DNA of 64,000 bases, taken from Malachius bipustulatus. Its lineage: Eukaryota; Arthropoda; Insecta; Coleoptera; Melyridae. The notes beneath the pieces are model-generated. The model was not told the DNA's origin and did not search any database. It saw nothing but the letters and a program-made list of their open reading frames with translations. A program made the translations under genes and the position numbers. Numbering within the stretch: the first letter of the stretch is position 1; the number at the start of each line of letters is the position of its first letter. The stretch is taken from contig OU342630.1 of assembly GCA_910589415.1 (NCBI GenBank), positions 65,840,186 to 65,904,185 on the forward strand. The letters run 5' to 3'. Of the stretch, positions 43,806 to 55,930 are shown piece after piece.

Positions 43806-46789
43806 AAGCCTGTGAAATTATGCTTATATTTTTCGATTGTAACTTGTTGTAAGTGACACGAATTTCATTTGTAAAAATTTGTTGAGTGATAAATGCACCA
43901 AAAAATTAAACTTCTTGATTTGACTTCGTGATACTATGCTTCTTTTTCACCTTGCAGTTTGAATACCTTTTTAAATAAAAAAAAAATAACTATAAATATT
44001 ATTTCGTGAGTCTCTGCAGTAACTAGAGAAATCTTTTTCATTGTAGCGAGTTCTGGAGAGTGGAATATCTAGAAAGCTATCAAAGAAAAATTCTCTAGAA
44101 CAAGACAAAAAAATGGACCTTGAAGCCATTTTTCATGTTTTATATATTTTTTTTTTTTTATTAGTTTTCATCAACCATAATAAACCTCACCTGCCGCCGT
44201 CCTGATGATGTGTTAAAATACGAAACCGGTAAACGAGCTACTAATTAATAAATGCTTTTTACTAATTTGACCCAATTTGTTGTTTTTACTGTACCTACAC
44301 CAATATCTTTCGACGTCCTCTGAAATTGATGAGTAGGTAACTACCAATTTTCAGCTTGATCGCCATTTTGATTACTGAAATACACACAATGTTAAATTAA
44401 AAATTTTCTTCTTTAAGGAGTCATAACAAAAAAATTACGAACTTCTGGAAGTGCATTTTTTCCAGACACTTCGTTACAGTTTTGGTGAGCAGCGCCCTAT
44501 CTTTTTATATGCTATTTCAGAACTAAGGGTAGGTACTTCACAACTTTCTAGAGATCTTTACGAGATCTTTTTAGAGATTTTTACGCAAACAATGGAAGCA
44601 CCCACTGTTTGTATTTTTTTTTTATCAAGGGTATCTGTTTTTTTGTATATTTCATTTTCTGTTTATTTTTTCTTCACTTTGTATTTTTATTTTTATTACT
44701 TTTTTTTAGTTTTTGTTATATTACCTATTGTCTTTTGTTCAATTTTTAATTTGAGTTTAATTTAACTTGTGTAAGGATGCTTTGCGTCCAGAGCGCCTTA
44801 TTCATAGAATAACTTTGAAATGGGAGGATTTTTTTTATATGGAAGGAAATATTATTTACTCCTTCATATACATATCAAATTCTAAAAATACACCGTCCAA
44901 ATCAATTTAGTGTTGTAATAAGTAACGCGAAATTTATCATAGAGTTGTGAAGACTACCAACTCTTGTACTATTTTTTCGATATAGGTATTTATAAATAGC
45001 TCAGATACCTGTGTAGAGGTATAGTCTTTTAAATGAAAGATAAGTTGCTTTGACTGATTCCAGTTCTTAGTACATCATTTTTATGTAATACGCTTGAAAG
45101 GATAAGCTTGACCATGAATATGTGCGATTGAAAGAAATTGACAAGACTAACACGAGGAAAAAGAAATCCGCGAGACTTGTTCTCAATGTTTTATTTTCCA
45201 TAAAAAAAATTGCGTGTCTGTCTTTTAGAATAATTGCCATCATACATAATTTATTAATATGTATTTACAAAAATTTCAGTGCAAAGCCGGACTATAAAAG
45301 CGACCGCTGGATAAATCATAATTAAATTGAGATATAAAAGTATCCCATCAATTTTATTGAAAATTATAATCTAAAGGCTCATCCGAAGCAGCCTACCAAC
45401 ACTATATAAAGATTATAAAAACCATGGAAATTGGTTCAGTAAAATTCAACATAAAGCAACCAGGTAAATTCCTTTCAATTTCAAGACTCAATTATTAGAG
45501 TGGTGGAATTTTAATCATAATAATAAACTGAACCTCTACGATTATGATAGAGACATTAGAACCTTCCTGTTGTAGTAATTTTCGTATCTAATCTCTTACG
45601 AGTAAATAAATCCGAATCTTGAACCATCAAACAAGTGATTTAATGGGTTAAAATTAGTGTACATCCTGTATTTAGGCTACTATTTGTACTCTTGATTGAG
45701 TTTTTTGTTCATACAACTTACCCAATAAAAGTTGCGTTATTAAATCTGTACGACGATGAGAGAAAATGACTTCCTCTGCCGACGCATGTTTCAATTGCGT
45801 TTACCTATTAAAATTCATAACATATCGAATTTCCTATTCACAGAAGAAGCCGACAAAGCACTCAAAAAGCTTAAGTTTCGTAAAAAAAAAACAAACAAAT
45901 GGTACAATAATCAATAGACGCATTAATTTAAATTTAATCCCTGAATTCACGTCAAAATCCTTTCGTTATTTTCACTCTGTGAATTTGTTAATCAGACAAC
46001 CGGGACAAATGGGCTCAACGTAACTTTAACAAAAAATGGTATTATTCAATCAATTTTATCTGAATCAACCGGCCTCATTAATTTTTTTTTGTCATGGCGG
46101 ATAATCCTATAAAGATTATCAACTTAAAATCGCTGTTTTTGCTGTCCTCTTGCCAGTCATAGGATATTAATTCATTCTCTCCCTTAAGCCCGCTTCAGTT
46201 TTCAGGCTGCCTGTTCATATTCCTGAAACTGCCATGCTGGACTGGGAAAAAACGTAATTTACGATTTTGGTGTCTGCCGCTGCGTCCAAAACAGATTTCA
46301 GGATTTCCCTGCATGAAACCGCTGATTATTCTGGGAGTGTTTTTCACTAACATTCCAAAGCGAATTTTCATGTAATAATACCGTCTTCAAATCCTTAAAT
46401 TCAAGATGAATTTAATCTGACGGTCATAAAACATAAAACATTATTTTATAAATGATAATTTGATTACCTTTTGTAATTAGGAACTGAAATATTTTTCGTA
46501 TATATTTGCATCGTATTTAAAGGAAAAGTCATCATTTCAATTATTGATTATATTAAAATTGTCACAGGGCAATTTATTTTCTAAAGAGCGCCTGGGTGAG
46601 CGGGTTTTGATTTCCAGACATCATTGGCTTATGCTTATTGTTTTAGAGATCAACACGTTATGGCAGTAAATTTTTAAAGAAAAAGTCAATACTTGGGTGT
46701 TGGTGTTATAAACGGATACGCAGACACTTCCACCTTATTTTTAATACAATTGTCAATTCAGTTCTCCTCTCTTCTCCATCTTCCGATCA
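43806..46789. other. AT-rich stretch; one promoter-like site
   Basis: Open frames at 44451, 45122 and 45766 are low-complexity. TATAAAAG occurs at 45293 without an initiator at the right distance. Apart from the promoter-like cluster at 45403-45440 (listed separately) nothing was supported. Confidence 0.45.
45403..45440 (+). promoter_or_regulatory. TATA/initiator promoter candidate
   Basis: TATATAAAG (45403) and TTATAAAA (45412) lie 25-33 bp before an insect-type initiator, GGTTCAGTAA, whose A is at 45438. A donor-like ACCAG/GTAAAT follows at about 45462. The spacing is right for a small insect gene with a short first exon, but no downstream coding exon was recognised, so it may be a chance match. 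Confidence 0.25.
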
Positions 46790-47040
46790 TCCCTTGATAT
46801 CCCTGTTTTCCGGTGTAAGAAGCCGGCGGTGGCCGGGCGGGTTTTTAGTGTAATTAAGGTGGCCCCATCTATCAAGCGTCCAGCGAAGGCGCCTACTACA
46901 GGGCCGTACCGGGATATTGTGATTGATTGCAGGAGGACCTACGCGACGGGAATCCCGATTCAGGAGCAGCCTCCGCTGTGGTCATTTGTCATGTTTATCA
47001 TAATTAGATCATTGCCCCATGTCCCAAGCTCTCCCAACCT
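46790..47040. promoter_or_regulatory. GC-rich island, candidate regulatory DNA
   Basis: About 200 bp of high G/C content ('gccggcggtggccgggcgg', 'gggccgtaccggg') stands out from the flanks. A plus-strand frame (46829-47086) is open across it but has no known domain. GTAATTAAGG carries a homeodomain core. Function is inference from composition. Confidence 0.3.
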
Positions 47041-48612
47041 TTTAAAACTCTCACAACTTGTTCTCATAATTCTGTATGCAGTATGATGGTTGATGATAAA
47101 ATTATTATTGATTGATTATTTTATATCCGGCCAATGTCCGGAATCAAAAAAAAATCCTTTTCAATTACAGATTTATTGGACTATTTATTTATTAAAGTTA
47201 ACTTTGAAATTAGCAATTTCAATTCTGGTTACAAAATTAATAATTCCAGGTAAGTTATACTTTACAGTGTATTTTTCAACGAGCAGTAATAATTATTGAC
47301 ATTACTCAAGAGCAACAGAATCCGGAAACGAAAGAAACGCGAGTATCATAAAAATTCAAGTGAATAATGGGAGTCATTACCGGGAGTAAAATTTTTCTCT
47401 GGATATTAAATATGAAGTTCCACTATTGAAATGTATTTTCATGAAAATTATAAAATAATTATATTATCGTCTATCTCATTTTAAATGATTTATTTCACTC
47501 GTTGTCTTTATAATAATATTATTAATTCTACTTACTCCTATTAGATAAAAAATCGATTCTAAAAGTATATTATTCAACAAGCGCATAATGACTGTTATCG
47601 ACGAAGATGAAAATTAGAAAATTGCAACACGAGCCTCTGGCGAGCATTCTAACATCGAAGTGGATAATACCCATTATGCGCGAGTGGAATACGACTATAC
47701 TTTATTTAAGATTCTACTTGAATATAAATAATTTAACTTACTGTAGAATTTAATTACATACTTATATGTTAAAAAAGTTTGATGGAATGCAGTTTTATTT
47801 ACTAAGAAATACATAAATAGTAGCTACATACTTCAATGTGGACTGCAAATTCATAAAATAACTTAAAAGACCAAAATTACAAAATCAGGATATGATTTTG
47901 CAGGCAATAAATCATTTATTGCATTTGTTGCTTTTTCTCGTATTTTATCAGGTGGCGTATTATTCGAGGTAATTATTATTTTCTCCGAAGAACGTCATAT
48001 ATTATTATTCGAGCTCGGATTATATGAAAGAAAAAATACAAATAGTTCGCCCAAACTAATACCAACTATCCAATGCTGAAACTAGAAGTGAAGTGAAAGT
48101 GAACTTACAAATTGAGACGAAGTTTCCATGTCCTTTCTGTTTCACTATTATAGTGAAATTCAATTAATAAACAAATATTCACCAAGAGATAAGAAAACGT
48201 ACTTCTTATTAAATAATATCACTTTATAACTTCAACAAGCCAATGATATCACTACCACGAAAAATTTGCCTCTAACATCCTAACATTTGTCAAAGAAAAT
48301 AGTTGACGAAAATTAAAAATTTTTTAATTCATTTAAATTACCAATATAATATGTTTCCTAATCTATTTAATTGGTCAAATTGTTAATCCCGAAGATGACC
48401 CAAATTGTTGAAACTTTGATTTTATAATAAAGACCATACTTTAAGAAGAGATTTTTTTGCCTATAGCCCTTAACAATTTTCAATTGTTTATTTTTGTATA
48501 TCCGCCAATAATTGTCAATATGGTAAAAATATTAAGATATTCAGAAATATGCAAGTTTTTTTTCCTAAAATGTCTTTTTGACTTTTATATTTTTATAACA
48601 TCTTAATAAACA
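47041..48612. other. AT-rich stretch, nothing firm
   Basis: A 78-bp segment, 47171-47248, is bounded by a good acceptor (CCTTTTCAATTACAG) and a consensus donor (CCAG/GTAAGT) but encodes only low-complexity hydrophobic sequence. I do not call it an exon. No other feature. Confidence 0.4.
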
Positions 48613-49043
48613 TAAAATTGACGTTTAGGGACTCTACGCATATAATAACGCAAGCGCAAAATAAACAGTAGGTATAGTAGCTTGAATCTGACATAACGAC
48701 AGAATATGACGGTAAAGTTAAACAATTGACACTAACGATTGAATAATGATATCATTGTTCAATTAACCTGACACCATTATTCGATAGAGCATGCCATTAC
48801 TTAGTTAAAATTAGACTAATAATTGATTTGTTACCTAATGGAATTAGGTAAATTAATTTTCGACAACTACTAACTACATGCATTAAGTAGATACTATATT
48901 GCCCTGTGAATAATAACAACAGTTCAATTGAATAATGGCTTCATTACCCAATCGTCATGTTAAATTTTAAATGTCATGGTCTTTTCACCATTTCGGCATT
49001 CTGCTTGCTCGACTTAGGAGTCCCTATAAACGCAGAAAATTTT
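48613..49043. mobile_element. Worn inverted-repeat element, about 430 bp
   Basis: The left end AAAATTGACGTTTAGGGACT pairs imperfectly with the right end AGTCCCTATAAACGCAGAAA. Inner segments also pair ('taacgattgaataatg' with 'cattacccaatcgtca'). No coding content. Probably an old MITE. Confidence 0.4.
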
Positions 49044-50129
49044 GCAACTGGGACTATTATGGGGAATTACCACTATAAAAGATGTTTCTTACAGTTCCTG
49101 CTCGCCACTTGAAAGTCGACCAATTGTATCGATTTTATAACTGAACCTAAACACATTCCCAAGTAGATTGATATCTAAAAAGTGTCATAAAATTTATTAT
49201 TTTTGTAAAAAAAGTTGTTTTTAACTTAAAAAATAAACTCGAATAAATTCTCCTCTAAATATGACGTTTTTTAATAAATTTATTTGACATGCGCAGATCA
49301 TAGCTCAGTAGAAATTAACATTAAAATCGCAAAGCTTGATGTAGAGTTCTGGTTTTTTAGTATGTTGTATGGATCTGCTAGGGTGATGTGAATCCAAATT
49401 GGCCACTTCGAATAACTTGTGCTCTCTGCGTATGCACAACGCGAAAAACTGCGAAATTTTTTTGTCTTTTTTCACATTTTGCTCTAAACGTCATAAACTA
49501 TGCGTTTCTCGACAAAGAAAATTCAGAACTTTTTGAAGTTAATTGAATTTGTAACAATTTAAAGTGTAACCGCATCTCTATAAGCCCTATAGGGACCAAG
49601 CTATAATCCTTAAAAAATTGTACATTTTTCTCGAAAATCGACAAATTTAAGTTGGCGAAATATATTGGCGACAAATATTGACGAAATTGCTCGTCCTATG
49701 AGAAAAGTCATTAAAAATAAAATTTCACTATTACGTTTCATTTGCTTTCATTAGACCACAGAACGAGACTGTGTTTTAATGTGTGCTTATTCTGTGAGAC
49801 TAACAGTTCACTTGTAGTACAATCTCGAAAAAAAAGTTTTTTTTTAAGAAATTAATATTTAATATTGTTATAGTTAATATTTAACTTGTAAGAAAATTAA
49901 TTTTACTGAAAACATAACTGATTCTATTGTTTTGTGGTGATCTATGGAGATTTGCTCCTATAAGTTTCGTCTGCAACAACTGCCGTTGACATTATTGCAT
50001 AAGAGAGTAATTCGTTTTTAAAAAAAACAAAATGAAGAAGAGATAATGAAATAAAGAACAAATAAAGAAATTAGTGCTAAGATAAAGAGATAAAAATGCA
50101 AATATAACGAAGGAAGAGAATTTGATGGG
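49044..50129. other. AT-rich stretch, possible repeat debris
   Basis: The part 49420-49640 has the texture of foldback arms ('tttctcgaaaatcgac') but no terminus. No gene supported. Confidence 0.45.
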
Positions 50130-50600
50130 AAGAGATAGAGAGGAGTCCCTTAGTTTTGGGTTAAGCGACCTGGAACACCGTGGAAGTCTCTGAACAGTCA
50201 TCGCTCGGCCGAAGTTCAAGTGGCGTATCCACCTCCTCCTGGGGTGAGTTACCGCCCCGTCCTTTCCCGATGGTCCCATAGGGATGTCGTCTCCGGGACT
50301 CTCCGAGGAGGATGCCGTTGTCGCCTGCTAAGACACTGATATCTCCACCTCATTTGCATCGTCGTTCCTAGCTCTCGACTGGTTATTATAACAATAATAC
50401 CTGAATGCTAGAATGCATTAGCAATACGCAATGATCTACTCCTGGGTTGGAGCCTTTGTGTCTGTGACGTCATAAAGTGAATCGGTTCTCATAACAAAGC
50501 CCTAGCTTTGTAATTAATTATTTATAAGGGGCAGCGATAGTCGTTAATCCCGTCGGGTTTAGTCGTCGTTCGTGCAAAATTAAGAATTCCTTTTATGATG
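50130..50600. promoter_or_regulatory. GC-rich island with octamer and CRE; possible exon
   Basis: ATTTGCAT (50352-50359, POU octamer) and TGACGTCA (50465-50472, CRE) lie in a GC-rich block. Both strands are open near 50160-50300. On the plus strand a Ser-rich segment ends at a good donor (CCTGGG/GTGAGT, about 50244). On the minus strand a frame begins right after a TAG that could be an acceptor and runs past 50170. No known domain on either strand. An enhancer or promoter is likeliest, and a small exon is possible. Confidence 0.35.
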
Positions 50601-52372
50601 ATTACGGTGATGGTGCGCCATTTCCATACGAAGCAATTACGTAAGGGTAAAGGGAATCGGAGATTAAATGATTTAGCACTGCCCGTTCGAATTAGTAGGA
50701 ACAATTTCGAAAATTTATCACCACTTATTAGCACCTGATCGATCAAAGTTGCGAACGCTTTGACATCTCTTGCTTTTGGTTAGATGTAGAGCTTTAAATG
50801 GATGCACGCTGACAATATGACTTTTCCCACTATTTAAAGGGGATTGTTCCAACTGCAACCGTGAAATTTAATTAAACTGACATAAGAATTAAGATAAATC
50901 CAAATCTATGTCGGTACCAATTGCATCACGTATTTTTGTCACTGTCAGTTTTAATTAAATTAATGCAAGAGAACACCACTTCTAGAAAGATGACGCGGCT
51001 CATATGCAGACACTGATTAAGTGGAGTCTGTATATGGGATGTATTATTAGCACAGGTAGGCTGGAAGTTAATGCCAGATTTCCTGTCTCTTATTGCTTAT
51101 TAAAACAGGAAATGACCGTGATATTCCCTACACCACGAACTGAGACTCCTTCTGCTTGTAATTATATAGTGATTGAATCATAATCATTGCGATTAATAAC
51201 CATATAATCGATGTTCACTGTTTAGTGCATTTCATAATCCAATCAGTGATTGAAAATTTCATTCAGATCAGCATGCTTTAATCTGTTATCTACCGTGAAA
51301 TGTTTATACTGCAATTCAATGAGCCTAAAAAGAAGCAAGTTTTATTACAGTAGATAAATAAAGCGACCGGCATTACTGATTTTGATCTTTTTTGGTGCAA
51401 TAATCTATTTGTAATTTTGTTGAAGTAAATAATTTAAAAGTAGAGTAATTTAAGAATTTGTGAATATTTTTGAAAACTCTGGGAAGTGTGAAATAGACCA
51501 CTTAACGTAAAAAATATAAGTGATCCAATTTTTCAGACTGAAAATAATTCTTCACATAGCCCAGTCAATTTAGACGACGAAAAGGAAAATCCGAAAGATA
51601 ATTGCCGGCAGAAATTTTTTCATACAGTTTTGTTCCGCCTCCCTCAAAAATATGGTTAAAGAGCAAAATTATTACAAATAACCCCCAGGCGTTATCCGTC
51701 CTTTTGAATTTTGGGGTTTAGTTTGTTTTTTCTCAATATTCCAGTAGTTTTTGAGTTTTGAGCAAAAACACTCATTTCCAAATGTGTAGGGAACTTAATT
51801 CTCTTCATTTTATGTTTTTATATTTTTTTAATATTAGGTTGTTTATACCTATTATTACGCATAATAGGGTTAAGCGAAGGGGTTGAAATGCAACTATCAG
51901 CTATGACAATTCAAAAAAAATAATAAAATGATATTAAATATCTGAAAAATAAAATTAACCTGAATTTTTGGGGGGTGAGGGAGGCATCAGATGAAATAAT
52001 GCTTCAGGAATAGTTTGATATTGTTTCAGGCAAAATGATAATCTGCGAAATCACCCCCCCTCCCGATGGGGGTGATTTTTGTATCCAAACGATGTCCCCC
52101 TCTAAACCAAAACCAAACATTATTAGATTATTTTTTTTTTTAAATACTGCACACTGGTGCTCTGAAAAAACAACTTGGAATTAAAATGGATCACCATGTA
52201 GAAAAAAAGTGTCAATACTTTGTTCAACATAATCTCAGTGAGTTTTCATTATGAGAATTGACCTGTGAAGAGAAATAACACAAAAAAAAAAAAACTGGAC
52301 AAGCATCGATTGATGGTGATTGCATAAACTTTTGGCCATTTATTAATTAATTCATTAATTAAATACCTATAC
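50601..52372. other. AT-rich stretch with faint inverted repeat
   Basis: CCGCCTCCCTCAAAAA (about 51636) and TTTTTGGGGGGTGAGGGAGG (about 51965) are imperfect inverted repeats that may be the ends of an old element. C- and G-runs at 52052-52070 form a short hairpin. Nothing else supported. Confidence 0.4.
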
Positions 52373-52519
52373 GCCGGTATTCACAAACGATAATTTCCTA
52401 AATAATTACGTAATCAATTATCCCCATCTCATTCTATTGCAAAAAAACGGCATATCTCCATCTCACTCATTTAAATAATTACGTAATTATTTAGGAAATT
52501 ATCGTTTGTGAATACGGCC
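52373..52519. mobile_element. Small MITE, 147 bp
   Basis: The arms CGGTATTCACAAACGATAAT and its complement ending AATACGGCC pair over about 45 bp, including an ATAATTTCCTAAATAATTACG block with one or two mismatches. The short loop is unpaired. The flanks are TTAATTAA-like on both sides. Non-coding and compact, with nearly intact arms, so probably recent. Confidence 0.7.
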
Positions 52520-52689
52520 ATTAGTTAATTAACTATTACAAAATGAAAAAAAAAAAATTGCGTAGATGCAAATTTTTAGAGAATTTTTTTTCAGTAAAGT
52601 AAGTTATTACGCGTAATTACCAGTAGTAATAAGTAAATTACAGGTATTTGCAGGGACGCTCCACCCCCATTCAGCTGCTCGCAAGACAA

Positions 52690-53355
52690 AGGACGAGTCT
52701 GAGCAGGAGAGATGATGGACATACGAGAGAAGCTAAGAGAGCTAAGAGACAGGAAAGGATGTACGTAACTCCAGATAAGGCGCAGGAAATGTGAGAAAAT
52801 GAGACTGTTATTGTGGCTCATGCACAAGGAGACTCATAATAAACATCGCGGAATGAGCAAAGTGTGACCTCAGGAAGACGAAGTACTTTCTGACCGAGTT
52901 CCTATCTCGGGTCATTCAGGAGATACACAAGGAGAATTGGGAAGTCGACCGATGCAAACTGCATATGTATATTGTGGACACGAGGATATTCCCGAACACA
53001 CTATTTATGTGTGCACAAGATGGGAAGAAGGAAGATAAATTTTATACTGCGGGCTGGATCCACAAAGTCTTTCCCCTGGAAATACAATGGGCATTATGAT
53101 GAAGTCAAAGGAGAGATGGAAACAGATTCACGACTTCATCAGAGGAGTGATAAAAAACAAGTAGGAAGAGATAAAAATAAATAGTCAACAGAGATAAAAG
53201 AGAGTGGGTGAGTACCGGGATGTAGATTCTCCTCAATCAGGGTGTTTCCAGTCGTTACACAAAGGGGTATTTTAGTCATCAGAAACTACCCTGGGTGGAA
53301 GAAACCATACCCAGGAAGAATTAGAAGAATTTACCCTTCACTGAAAAAAAAAACT
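52690..53355 (+). pseudogene. R1-clade non-LTR retrotransposon, 3' end
   Basis: The plus strand encodes, with one frame slip, 'RKTKYFLTEFLS' then 'GH', and after it 'YCGHEDIPEHTIYVCTRW' (52967-53020), the CCHC-like C-terminal zinc motif of R1-clade ORF2, followed by a decayed tail to a stop at 53162-53164. A short 3' UTR ends in an A run (53344-53353). R1 itself targets 28S rDNA, but no rDNA is present here, so this is a dispersed R1-like family or a stray copy. Only the last part of ORF2 survives. Confidence 0.7.
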
Positions 53356-54419
53356 AAAGTGATAATGTAAGCAACTTAAGTAAACACATAGCTGCTATAG
53401 AATTGCTTTGGTGTGTCAAGACCGTAAACGATAGGAGAAATCGTCAAGTAAGGATCGGTTTTGGTGCTCGTCTCGGACCTGACGATAGTTAAAACTTGAG
53501 CAAGCGCTAGAATGATTCACGCATATAAATGCTCTTATTTTAATAATATTTATGTCTTGGTATTCCAATAGATAAAATATCCGTGGTAGTATCATAGTAT
53601 ACATTTCTGCAATAATTGGTTATTACAACTATCTATCCATTTTTTCTCATCACTTATTCAGAAGTAAATAACATATAGTAACATGACATTTTGAAAGTAT
53701 CAATTGCCATGTGAAAGAGCAAGAGGTCAGAGCCTGCCTGGCTCCACCTCTCTCATACACTGACTATGAGGTTTTAGTCTTATTATCACTATTAATAAAG
53801 TACAGCCCGCATTCATTACGATTGTTCCAGTTTTTTAATCTGAATCTATTACATACGCTTCGATCTACCTCTTAGTTTTAAATAACATATCTTGACATAT
53901 CACTTATTATTTTTTTTTTACTTTTATTTTTTATTTTTATCCATCCATGAAGTTCACAACCACAAATAAAAAACAATAAGAAACTATGAGAGAGTATACA
54001 TTTATGTAATTGTATAGTTGACAGTAATAGAGCTTTAAATGGATTATTAAACAATCATCGGGTATCTCTTATCACAACTCGGACAGCCAGGATTATAGGG
54101 CAAAACTTAAAGTGATAATTTTTCGACTGCATGGTAAGTATCTTCAACAGCAGTTAAATTACAATATTAATAGGATGACAGATAACAACGTCAATCGATC
54201 TCAGTATAACTATGTACACGGCAGGCATTGTTTATATTTGAAATAATAGGCATATTATCTCAACCAGCAGGATTCATGAATTAAACTCACCCTCTCTATA
54301 AACAATCCACACTCATACATAAGGATTACTACCCTCAATGTACATATCGGCGTCCTTGGCGAGACAATAATATAACACGAGTTGGCTGTGACTTTGCAAT
54401 AATTACTTAGAAGTAGAGG
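53356..54419. other. AT-rich stretch, nothing recognised
   Basis: No element or gene seen. A minus-strand donor-like GAGAGG/GTGAGT at about 54290 has no convincing exon. Confidence 0.45.
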
Positions 54420-54650
54420 TCCTAGGTTTCCGGCTCGTATGCACTAGAGCACGTTCCCGCGAGCAGAGAGGGTGGCAACCCTTTGATATCGGCCGGGGGT
54501 GGCGCGCCTCACTCATTACTCGCATGCCAGACTTCTAATAACAATATGACATGTACCTACAACATACAATCTTCAACCTTTCAACTCGCCTTCTCTGGCT
54601 TGAGTCTTGTCACTCTCTTTCTCTCCTATGGGATGCTCGTTGCAGGTAAT
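54420..54650. promoter_or_regulatory. GC-rich island, candidate enhancer
   Basis: CCCTTTGATATCGG at 54479 is a good TCF/Pangolin-type site inside a GC block with GGCGCGCC (54511). No open frame of note. It resembles the island at 16240-16520, which also has a TTTGATATC. Enhancer function is inference. Confidence 0.35.
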
Positions 54651-55930
54651 AGTTATTATTAAGCCTCTTCACATTGTGATGATTCAAAACGTATTCTTTT
54701 CACGCTAGAAAACATTAATAAGAGAGTAGCTGCTTATTCTTGTGTGTGTTTATATTTTACTTTTACTCTGTGTTTTTATAAGAAGCGAAATGTGTATAGT
54801 GTATATGATTTCTGTGGAAACTAACAATTACACAAAATAGAGTGTAATGAAAAATGTGATGGTGCTTATTTCCACCGAAGAGGATATAAAATAAATAACA
54901 ACAAGCGTGTTGAAATGATAACCTCCCCGTAGAGCGATTAGTTTATTTATTTTCGTGGGAACTATCATAGAGCTTTATTCGGATTCATCTTCTGCATGGA
55001 TACACAGCAATGAATAAACGTCTGGAAGTCGTTTGATAATTTTAAAATAATAACTGCAATGCACGTAGAAATCCATAATTACCATTTTCTTGATAACCTA
55101 ATGTTTTCATCAAGCTAAAAAGTACTGTGTGCACAACGGGTGGACTATGACTATTTCAACTAGTAGCTTTGTGCCGCCCTTGATAAACAATGTATAAAAA
55201 AATACCTATTTTATTTTAAAATGTATTTTCAAATAAAAAAATACCTACTACTTATATATTTTATATTATTATAGTCCAGTCAAGGATGGAGGAAAGCCAA
55301 TAAAATTATCTAAAACTTTTATTAAATAGGTTTTTCCGAATCTCAACCATTTTGAGTTACGCGCTCCAAAAAGTGGATATTTTCGAAAAAAATTGTTTTA
55401 CCTCACATTTTCCATTGAACGTTCCCTTTACAAGGTGTTTCTTAGTAACATGATAATACGTCAGGATGTGATTCCGCAAGTCATTTTATGAAGAAAAGTT
55501 AGAAGGAACTTTTTTTTTTTGCATCAGGGTGCGTGAATTTTTGTTTTATTAAGAGTTGAGAATTTTTTTATCTCCGAAAATAGTTTAGATATTCTTTTCA
55601 AATTAAGTATGTGGTAATTCATAAAACCACGCATTTTGGTTAGAAAAAGTAGTTTATTGCTCCACTTACAAAATGTCTACAATAAATAGCAATAAATAAA
55701 AAATTGGTGCGTCACTGACATTTCGCTATACGGATTTTTTTTTTTGAATAGTCTGACCACTCTACAAGCAAACGGTCTCCTGCGATTTTCTCGTCGGACT
55801 GTTCTTCATTAAAATAATGAAATTAAAATTGTAGGTAATAAGTAGGTATAGTAACTTAACAGTACCAGCGAATAATATTTGAAAAAAGAAAATATCAGAA
55901 TTGATCAATAGAAAAACTTTTCTAACTAAA
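54651..55930. other. AT-rich stretch, nothing recognised
   Basis: Contains arm-like text near 55380-55560 ('gcatcagggtgcgtg') without a partner. No gene supported. Confidence 0.45.

Noticed and set aside
47171..47248. 78-bp segment with acceptor and consensus donor
   Set aside because: Encodes only low-complexity hydrophobic sequence and has no partner exon; a single good splice pair is expected by chance in 64 kb of AT-rich DNA.
54290..54400. Minus-strand open segment ending at GAGAGG/GTGAGT
   Set aside because: Open only without a start codon, no acceptor of quality and no recognised protein.
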